A stretch of 39,444 nt of DNA, from assembly GCA_018303425.1 (NCBI GenBank), contig JAGVYF010000006.1:1-39444 (forward strand), written 5' to 3'. The stretch comes from Candidatus Woesearchaeota archaeon (lineage in GTDB: Archaea > Nanobdellota > Nanobdellia > Woesearchaeales > JAGVYF01). Position numbers and translations under genes: made by a program. Numbering within the stretch: position 1 is the first letter of the stretch; every line of letters starts with the position of its first letter. Positions 34,017 through 39,444 of this stretch are shown here, piece by piece. The notes under the pieces were generated by a model. The model searched no databases. It saw only the letters and a list, made by a program, of their open reading frames with translations, and was not told where the DNA came from.

Positions 34017-34499
34017 ATGTTATTTAAAATGGCGCAAGCAGTAACACATGTTTTAATCCCAATTATATTAGTTTCTTTATATCGTACATATTTAGCAAAA
34101 CCTAAATTTTCAAGGTGGTATGTGCTATTCGCAGGGGTTGCAGGGTTATTGCCCGACTTGGATTATCCGCTGAGTTATATCTTTCCGGAATACTTTTTTC
34201 ATGGAATGTTTCATTTAATGTATGTAGCATTATTATTTTGGTTTGCAGCGTTAATATTTAGAAAATTTAATTATCCTCGAAAATATTATTTAACAGCTAT
34301 AATATTAGCTTTTGGTTTTACAATGCATTTAAGTTTGGACTGTATTGCTGGGGGTTACGAATTTTTTTATCCTTTTTCAGTTCTAAATTATTGTCCTAAT
34401 ATAATACCGAGCAATATCTGGCCAGGTCTTGACGCAGTTCTTTTAGTATTATGGCTGGCTCATGAATATTTTGAACATAAAATTAAAGCGTTTTTTTAA
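34017..34499 (+). CDS. YdjM-like membrane metal-dependent hydrolase family protein
   Basis: 160 residues with four membrane segments. Family features are MAQAVTHVLIPI at the start, GLLPDLDYPLSY, FHGMFHLMYVAL and HLSLDCIAGG; the conserved His and Asp residues could bind metal at the membrane surface. The function of the family is poorly known. GGAG four nt before the ATG at 34017 favours that start, but the ATG at 34029 (MAQAVTH) is the usual family start. Confidence 0.8.
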   Translation: MLFKMAQAVTHVLIPIILVSLYRTYLAKPKFSRWYVLFAGVAGLLPDLDYPLSYIFPEYFFHGMFHLMYVALLFWFAALIFRKFNYPRKYYLTAIILAFGFTMHLSLDCIAGGYEFFYPFSVLNYCPNIIPSNIWPGLDAVLLVLWLAHEYFEHKIKAFF

Positions 34500-34547
34500 T
34501 GATAATAAAAATGGCGTCTGACTTGCCAAATTGATCTTAGTTTTTAT

Positions 34548-34688
34548 CTATTTAACAAGTATAGTTAAATGGCCCTTATCTTTTCCACATACAGGACATT
34601 TTCAATCACTAGGAAACTCGGATATTTTACCATCTTTTGCTTCGTCACGTATATCCGTTTTACAAAAATCGCATTTTATCTTTGCAAT
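34548..34688 (-). pseudogene. Rubredoxin-like remnant with in-frame UGA at the conserved Trp
   Basis: On the minus strand, just past the stop of the rubredoxin-oxidase fusion, a frame reads IAKIKCDFCKTDIRDEAKDG, then KISEFPSD, UGA, KCPVCGKDKGHLTILVK and TAG. CxxC...CPxCG is a rubredoxin or zinc-ribbon domain, and the UGA (34602-34604) occupies the position of the rubredoxin Trp before CPVCG. No ATG begins the frame; ATT at 34686-34688 stands where ATG would be. It is most simply a decayed rubredoxin gene (TGG to TGA, ATG to ATT). UGA is used as a normal stop by neighbouring genes. Confidence 0.65.
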
Positions 34689-34698
34689 ATCATCACCA

Positions 34699-36453
34699 TT
34701 AAAATCTATTAGGATCAGTATCAATATCGACAATTACAGGCTGATTAATACTTAATGCTTTTTTTATTGCAGCTTCTAATTTTAGAGGCTCTGTTACTTT
34801 AATCCCAATTCCGCCGCAGTTTTCAGCAAACTTTGCAAAGTCGCAGTTAAGCAAATCAGTTTGCCAGTTTTGATATTTTTCAATTTTTTGTTCTTGCCTA
34901 ATCATGCCAAATTGCTTATTATTAAATATAAAAATTTTTACGTTTAATTTATTTTTTACAGCTGTCATAAAATCGCCCATTACCATTGCAAAACCACCGT
35001 CACCAGTGATACAAACAGCTTCTCTGTTAGGATAAACCAGTTTAGCAACCATTGCGCCGGGAAAACCTGGACCCATTGCAGCTAAATAACCGGTCATTAT
35101 CATTTTTTGAGTGTGTTTCATCTGAAAATTTCGACCAAACCACCATGAATTATCGCCAACATCAAGAGATATAACTGCATCATCTGGCAATAAATGTGAC
35201 AGCATTTTAATTATATACTGCGGTTTTATTGGTTTTTTGCTTGAGTCTGCTTCTTTATTTAATTGTATTTCCCAGTTCTTTTTTAGACGCAACATTTTAA
35301 GCAATGTTTGTTTATTATCTTTAGTTTTCAATTCTCTTATTAATTTAGGTAAAGATTCAGTTATATTTCCCCATAAACCAACTTCAACTGGATACTTTTT
35401 ACCAAGCGCCATTGCATCAATATCAATTTGCACAGTTTTCTTTTCCGGCAATAAAGTATGGGGCGCGTATGATGCCCCCAATACGATTAAGAGATCAGAT
35501 TCTTGCACCATTGTTGTTGCTGCTAATGTGCCAATGCCGCCATGACAACCTGCGCAAAAGTTATCAATTTCATCAATAATGCCTTTAGCTCTGAATGTTG
35601 TAACAATAGGTGCGCCAATCTTTTCAGCTAATTCTTTTACATAATGCCCAAAACCCATTGCGCCGTACCCTGCAATGATAACAGGTTTCTTGGATTTATC
35701 AATAACCATTGCGGCTTTTCTTATCATGTGGCTGCAAGGGGTAACAGATTTGTTTGCAATCCTGCCTTCAAATGGTAAAATATTTTCATTGTATAGCAAT
35801 TTTTGGATATCATTAGGAAAACTTATATGAGATACGCCTTTTTTTAATAATGCGTGTTTAATTGCTAATGTTGCTAATGAATTAGTTTGTTCTTTTGACA
35901 TTAGCACTTCATTGAATACAGTTATAGGCTCAAAAAAAGAATGCTGGTCAATTTCTTGAAATGATTTTTGTCCTATAGTTTCTCTTGGCGCCAAGCCAGT
36001 TAATGCTAGCACAGGGGCATTATCAAGTTTTGCATCATATAAACCCGTTGCAAGGTTAGTTGCTCCCGGCCCAGCGATAGTTAAACATGCCGCAATATGC
36101 CCTGTTAATTTTCCATATGCTCCCGCCATAAATGCGGCTGTCTGTTCATGCCTAACTTGTATGTAAGTAATTTTAGAATTTTTCCTGCAGGCATCTACAA
36201 GACCTAATGATGATGTGCCTGGTAAACCAAACACATATTTAACTCCCCACTCTGAAATCTGGTCAATGAAAACATCCGATACAGTTCGTCCAGCAATTTT
36301 AACTTTACCTGATTCTTTCGACAGCAAAACAAATGCGTTTCGCTTTGCATTGCATACGGGGCAAAAAAAATCATCGCTAACTTTTTCAAAGGTTTTTCCT
36401 TCTTTAGTTTCGTCGTAAATCCAGTTACAAATAGTGCACCTATATTTACTCAT
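34699..36453 (-). CDS. Thiamine-pyrophosphate enzyme (pyruvate oxidase type) with N-terminal rubredoxin domain
   Basis: 584 residues. Residues 1-42 form a rubredoxin-like iron or zinc site (C6xxC9 and C31PVC34). After a linker the three TPP-enzyme domains follow. The Pyr domain has VFGLPGTSSLGLVDA and the catalytic Glu in VRHEQTAAFMAG. The middle domain contains PVIIAGYGAMG. The PP domain has ITGDGGFAMVMGDFMTAV with FIFNN, binding TPP and magnesium. The sequence resembles PoxB/acetolactate-synthase enzymes; decarboxylation of pyruvate with electron transfer through the rubredoxin is a reasonable inference. The rubredoxin fusion is uncommon. A broken rubredoxin gene lies immediately downstream. 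Confidence 0.9.
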   Translation of the reverse strand: MSKYRCTICNWIYDETKEGKTFEKVSDDFFCPVCNAKRNAFVLLSKESGKVKIAGRTVSDVFIDQISEWGVKYVFGLPGTSSLGLVDACRKNSKITYIQVRHEQTAAFMAGAYGKLTGHIAACLTIAGPGATNLATGLYDAKLDNAPVLALTGLAPRETIGQKSFQEIDQHSFFEPITVFNEVLMSKEQTNSLATLAIKHALLKKGVSHISFPNDIQKLLYNENILPFEGRIANKSVTPCSHMIRKAAMVIDKSKKPVIIAGYGAMGFGHYVKELAEKIGAPIVTTFRAKGIIDEIDNFCAGCHGGIGTLAATTMVQESDLLIVLGASYAPHTLLPEKKTVQIDIDAMALGKKYPVEVGLWGNITESLPKLIRELKTKDNKQTLLKMLRLKKNWEIQLNKEADSSKKPIKPQYIIKMLSHLLPDDAVISLDVGDNSWWFGRNFQMKHTQKMIMTGYLAAMGPGFPGAMVAKLVYPNREAVCITGDGGFAMVMGDFMTAVKNKLNVKIFIFNNKQFGMIRQEQKIEKYQNWQTDLLNCDFAKFAENCGGIGIKVTEPLKLEAAIKKALSINQPVIVDIDTDPNRF

Positions 36454-36594
36454 GCATAATTTTAAAGAGATTATATTATATAAAGTTTTAGTTTTTTTGT
36501 CGGTGTATAGCTTTTGTCAGTTTAGTTGTGTATATAATTATGAAAAATAAGTCAAGCTTAAATGGATTATATTAAAATCTATTTTTACTATTGA

Positions 36595-37590
36595 CTATTC
36601 CTTTCTTTGCATCTTTGGATAAATACCGGGGTTCATAAATACTTTAGAAGTAATTACTGCAAGTCCTTTTTGCGCATTTTTCATTTCGTTTGAATGCATT
36701 TGTGACATTCCGATGCATATTAATTCATCTTTTAATGTCATAACAGCAACAAGTTCGTCTGCCTGTATTCCTGTTTCTATTTTTGCAATGCCCGGTGCGT
36801 TTAAATTTGCGCCGTTGCATAATGTATTAACAGTTGAATCAGTTACCCAGATTTTAAATAAATGTCCAACTCCGGTTTCAAGAGGCAAAATCATTTTTTT
36901 AAGTAATCTTTCGTTGCCTTCTTCTTTATATATTTGAAACCCATCAGTTAAATTGTGCAATGTGACTGCATCCTTCTCTTGAAATGGTCCGGCTTTGCTT
37001 CTTCTAAGTTCCGCCATATGGGCGCCAGTTTTTAATTTCACGCCGATATCAGTGCATAATTTTCTCATATATGTGCCGGCCTGGCATCCAACCCTCATTA
37101 ACACATCCTGGCCGTTATTTTCAATTATGTCAATATAATATATTTTTCTATATCTCCACTGTCTTTTAACAGCAGATTTAATCGGGGGAAGCTGTTTAAT
37201 TTTCCCGATAAATGAACGGATAGTTTCGGTTAATACATTTGTATCAATTTCTTTGTGCACATGCATCAGCATAATATATTCTTTCCCTGCCGGCAACAAT
37301 GCTTGAACAATTTTTGTTCCTGTACCGAGCGCAACTGGAAGTACACCAGTGACATTAGGATCTAATGTGCCTGAATGCCCGCTTTTATTAATACCGAGAA
37401 TTTTTTGCACATATGCCGAGACTTGGTGAGAGGTTGGTCCTGCAGGTTTATCAACAATAATAATCCCTGATTCAATTAACTCTGAAATGGTTCTATCTTC
37501 TGGCCTTTTTCCATAATTAGCCCCTGTTTTAGTATCCCTTTTAATTAAAACCGTTTTTTCTATTTTTTCAAAAGGCAGCAGTGTTTCCAT
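36595..37590 (-). CDS. cbf5: tRNA/rRNA pseudouridine synthase Cbf5
   Basis: 331 residues. Cbf5 (dyskerin/TruB family) makes pseudouridine as the catalytic part of H/ACA RNPs and also tRNA U55. Signatures are GIIIVDKPAGPTSHQV, SGHSGTLDPNVTGVLPVALG (with the catalytic Asp), YRKIYYIDIIE and CQAGTYMRKLC. A C-terminal PUA domain (FKIWVTDSTVNTLCNGANLN...VAVMTLKDELICIG) follows. The T-loop introns in this genome lie four to five bases from U55, so modification must occur around splicing. The gene is on the same strand, 107 nt after eL31. Confidence 0.95.
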   Translation of the reverse strand: METLLPFEKIEKTVLIKRDTKTGANYGKRPEDRTISELIESGIIIVDKPAGPTSHQVSAYVQKILGINKSGHSGTLDPNVTGVLPVALGTGTKIVQALLPAGKEYIMLMHVHKEIDTNVLTETIRSFIGKIKQLPPIKSAVKRQWRYRKIYYIDIIENNGQDVLMRVGCQAGTYMRKLCTDIGVKLKTGAHMAELRRSKAGPFQEKDAVTLHNLTDGFQIYKEEGNERLLKKMILPLETGVGHLFKIWVTDSTVNTLCNGANLNAPGIAKIETGIQADELVAVMTLKDELICIGMSQMHSNEMKNAQKGLAVITSKVFMNPGIYPKMQRKE

Positions 37591-37696
37591 TTTTACAGAA
37601 GACCATTCAATAAGAATAATCTTTAGTCAATTACATTGACTAAATACAGAAATTTTCGCTTCCTGTATATAACGCCCGATTCACATCAAGCAAAAT

Positions 37697-38146
37697 CTAC
37701 TCTTTCTGAGCATCTAAATCTTTCTTTAAAGTTTTTTTACCTTTTTTAACAGCAGGTTTAGCTTTTTCAAGTTTTTCTTCTAACTTTTCTTTTGCAGTTT
37801 CTGTTTTTTTAACATCATTTTTGGTTTCTTTTTTAGTATTTTTAGTTTTTGGTTCAACTGGTTTAGAGTGATAATCAAAGCCGGCTAATTCTGCTTCCAC
37901 AACTCCTGCGGTTGTTTTAGTTACATTTACTAAAATGTGGTGAGGTGGTTTTTTAATGCCTCTTTCCCAAATTTTAAAGTTTAATTCTTTACCTAGTTTA
38001 ATGTTCTCAGATTTCATATGTCTTGTTAAAAATTCCCGCACGGCTGTAATAGCCTTTTTAGATCTTCTGTACATAGGGGCTTTTAGCCATTCTTTTCTAA
38101 GCGGAATATTATATACCCGTTTTATTTCTTTTGTATCAGTTGCCAT
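37697..38146 (-). CDS. rpl31e: Ribosomal protein eL31 with a long charged C-terminal tail
   Basis: 149 residues. The core (residues 5-90) has the family pattern RVYNIPLRKEWLKAPMYRRS and IWERGIKKPPHHILVNV. Usual length is about 90 residues; here a Lys/Glu/Thr-rich tail of about 55 residues follows (from KPVEPKTKNTKKETK onward). The tail is low-complexity and probably disordered. The gene follows eL39 by 25 nt in the eS19-PDCD5-eL39-eL31 operon. Confidence 0.95.
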   Translation of the reverse strand: MATDTKEIKRVYNIPLRKEWLKAPMYRRSKKAITAVREFLTRHMKSENIKLGKELNFKIWERGIKKPPHHILVNVTKTTAGVVEAELAGFDYHSKPVEPKTKNTKKETKNDVKKTETAKEKLEEKLEKAKPAVKKGKKTLKKDLDAQKE

Positions 38147-38171
38147 TTTTAATTAGTTACCATATTTTAAT

Positions 38172-38345
38172 TTAGACTTTAGTTTTTGTTCTAGTCCAAT
38201 GTCTTTTAACAGCAGTATGCCTGCCTGGATGAACTTTTCTGCCAATACCGTATATTTTTGGGACTGTCCAAAACGGCGCCCATTTAGTTCTTCTAAACAG
38301 TTTCGCTAATTTCAATTTCCGGCTCAGGTGCTTAAATCTTGCCAT
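38172..38345 (-). CDS. rpl39e: Ribosomal protein eL39
   Basis: 57 codons, ATG at 38345, TAA at 38172-38174. The sequence MARFKHLSRKLKLAKLFRRT, then WAPFWTVPK and a basic C terminus with RHTAVKRHWTRTKTKV, matches eL39, which lines the exit tunnel. The RRHWxRTKLK-type ending is conserved. It starts 1 nt after the PDCD5 stop and precedes eL31, the usual archaeal order. Confidence 0.93.
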   Translation of the reverse strand: MARFKHLSRKLKLAKLFRRTKWAPFWTVPKIYGIGRKVHPGRHTAVKRHWTRTKTKV

Positions 38346-38346
38346 T

Positions 38347-38667
38347 TTATTTTCTTGTAATTTTAAAATCTTTTTTTTCCGAATTAATTTTCGACAATAA
38401 TTCCTTCAGATAATCATCTTCTATAAAATTAACCTGCTTTGTTTGTATTGCTTGGGCTAAAACCATTAAGGTTTGTATCGCTTTTTCAGGGTGCGCAGAT
38501 TTTAATATTGAATATCTTGACACTGCATCCCGGGTCATTTTTGATTTAACTGCAAATTCAATCTGTTGTATCTGTTGAAGAGCTTGTTGTTCTTCGGCGG
38601 CTTCATTTTGCGATTGTGCTTGTAATTGAGTTATTCTTTGTTGTCTTAATTGTTCTAGTTCGTCCAT
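38347..38667 (-). CDS. PDCD5-family DNA-binding protein (TFAR19 type)
   Basis: 106 residues. A long N-terminal helix (MDELEQLRQQRITQLQAQ, then AAEEQQALQQIQQ) is followed by a three-helix core (MTRDAVSRYSILKSAHPEKA...VNFIEDDYLKELLSKI). Archaeal PDCD5 homologues bind DNA, but their job is unclear. The ATG lies 2 nt after the eS19 stop. Confidence 0.93.
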   Translation of the reverse strand: MDELEQLRQQRITQLQAQSQNEAAEEQQALQQIQQIEFAVKSKMTRDAVSRYSILKSAHPEKAIQTLMVLAQAIQTKQVNFIEDDYLKELLSKINSEKKDFKITRK

Positions 38668-38669
38668 TT

Positions 38670-39188
38670 TTATTCTGAAGCATTAGCAGTTTCAACTATT
38701 TTTTCAGTTGCTTCTTTAACAGAAACTGCTGATTTTTCGGATTTAACTTCTTTTGAACCCAATTTTATATATAATGTTCCGGCAACTTTATCTAGAAAAG
38801 ATTTTCCGGCAGGAGTAATAATCCTGCCTTTTCTGTTGCCTATTTGAGTTTGTTTGATAAACCCTGCTTTCTCCAATTGTTGTAGAATTTTTCGAATAAT
38901 ATTTCCTGAACCCCGTTTAAATCTTTCAGGTTTGTAACCCCTATTTTTTCTTCCGCCATATTTTTGCCTTAATTTAGATACACCAATTGGACCTAATATG
39001 TAAACACTCCTTAAAATAGCTGCTGCACGCACATACCACCAATCTTGTCTATATGGGGGTCTTTCCTTATGTACTCCAGTTTTTACGGAGATTGCCCATT
39101 CAGGAGGCATAATTGCCCCTACTTTTTGTAATTCAAGCCCGCTTTTTTCGATTAACTGGTTAATCTCTACATCATAGATAGTTGCCAT
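38670..39188 (-). CDS. rps19e: Ribosomal protein eS19
   Basis: 172 residues, first gene of the operon with PDCD5, eL39 and eL31. Signatures are WAISVKTGVHKERPPYRQDW, WWYVRAAAILRSVYI, VSKLRQKYGGRKNRGYKPER and RKILQQLEKAGFI. The last 25 residues are a charged tail (KSEKSAVSVKEATEKIVE). A TATA-like GTTTTATATAGTC (minus sense, about 39239-39251) lies about 50 nt upstream. Confidence 0.96.
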   Translation of the reverse strand: MATIYDVEINQLIEKSGLELQKVGAIMPPEWAISVKTGVHKERPPYRQDWWYVRAAAILRSVYILGPIGVSKLRQKYGGRKNRGYKPERFKRGSGNIIRKILQQLEKAGFIKQTQIGNRKGRIITPAGKSFLDKVAGTLYIKLGSKEVKSEKSAVSVKEATEKIVETANASE

Positions 39189-39238
39189 TATTTTACACCA
39201 TTATTTTGTGTTTTAGTTAGGTTTAGAATTAAGCTCGA

Positions 39239-39251
39239 CTATATAAAACTA
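39239..39251 (-). promoter_or_regulatory. TATA box of the eS19 operon
   Basis: GTTTTATATAGTC in the minus sense, about 50 nt before the eS19 ATG, so the message would have a leader of about 25 nt. Confidence 0.5.
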
Positions 39252-39343
39252 TCTATTTGTTGTACGTAGAAAGCCTGCTTATCAAAAGTTAGTTTAGTAG
39301 CAATCAAAACTCAATAGTACCAATTACTATTTAGTATGAGATG

Positions 39344-39381
39344 AGGCATACATTCATTTCATGCATAATGCCCCTTTTTTT
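39344..39381 (+). terminator. Possible terminator hairpin with T tract
   Basis: GGCAT pairs with ATGCC across 18 nt and is followed by CCTTTTTTT. No plus-strand gene ends nearby in the window, so its use is unclear. Confidence 0.3.
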
Positions 39382-39444
39382 ATCCATGAATAAGCTACAA
39401 TTCCATTTTGAAAAACAACTAATTGCCTAACAAAGTCTTTTTTA

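Noticed and set aside
34548-34688. UGA reassigned to Trp in this genome
   Set aside because: Several genes here end at UGA at the expected protein end (for example 24483 and 25308), so the code looks standard; kept only as a testable alternative.

Overview
The window is a piece of an AT-rich archaeal chromosome, most probably from a DPANN lineage (Woesearchaeota/Pacearchaeota-like; this is inference). Archaeal hallmarks are a 16S-tRNA(Ala)-23S operon, interrupted tRNA genes with bulge-helix-bulge (BHB) splice sites, TATA boxes about 25 nt before many starts, and archaeal/eukaryotic-type proteins (eL31, eL39, eL41, eS19, PDCD5, Cbf5, prefoldin alpha, Nre, DtdA, Hel308-type helicase, aCPSF-like beta-CASP nuclease). 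Bacterial-flavoured genes also occur: a short AlaRS without C-Ala domain, Lgt, ScpA and Fic.

Layout. 1-1009: remnants, including a frameshifted type III restriction subunit. 1010-5968 (minus): rRNA operon, with a 93-nt intron in the 16S gene. 5969-11046 (mostly minus): structured leader region, eL41, tRNA-Glu, two small unknown genes, tRNA-Ile(UAU), tRNA-Gly(CCC), the ftsY-pfdA-unknown-scpA operon and tRNA-iMet. 11263-16350: tRNA-Ser, Fic, an HtrA-like protease, a His-rich protein, a 3'-5' exonuclease-like protein, Lgt and a HAD phosphatase. 16472-24854: a candidate small RNA, tRNA-Gly(GCC), tRNA-Val, AlaRS, Nre, a second candidate small RNA, a DHH phosphoesterase, a transposase remnant, uS15, a RecJ-like protein fused in frame to a VIT1-like membrane protein, and a CuA-type lipoprotein. 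24997-28763: membrane-protein pair, a RecA-fold protein, a nitroreductase, a truncated Hel308 and a HEPN/MNT pair. 29284-39188: a secreted/membrane protein, tRNA-Pro, ZIP transporter, DtdA, beta-CASP nuclease, YdjM-like protein, a rubredoxin remnant, a rubredoxin-pyruvate oxidase fusion, Cbf5, and the eS19-PDCD5-eL39-eL31 operon.

The most striking signal is RNA splicing. Eight of nine tRNA genes are interrupted, by 13 introns in total. Seven of the nine have an intron inside the T-loop, between positions 59 and 60. Each leaves a perfect TTCRAAT T-loop on excision. Four of these introns (Gly-GCC, Gly-CCC, Ser, Ile) are 92-94 nt long and share a two-hairpin architecture with covarying stems. 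The first hairpin module of this family also occurs twice outside tRNA genes. This looks like a spreading tRNA-intron family.

Functional links: Lgt and the lipobox CuA protein suggest lipid-anchored lipoproteins in this archaeon. AlaRS, DtdA and the tRNA genes belong to translation. uS15/RecJ-like, Nre (with a PCNA-binding tail), ScpA and Hel308 concern replication, repair and chromosome upkeep. No CRISPR array, integrase gene or complete insertion sequence was seen.
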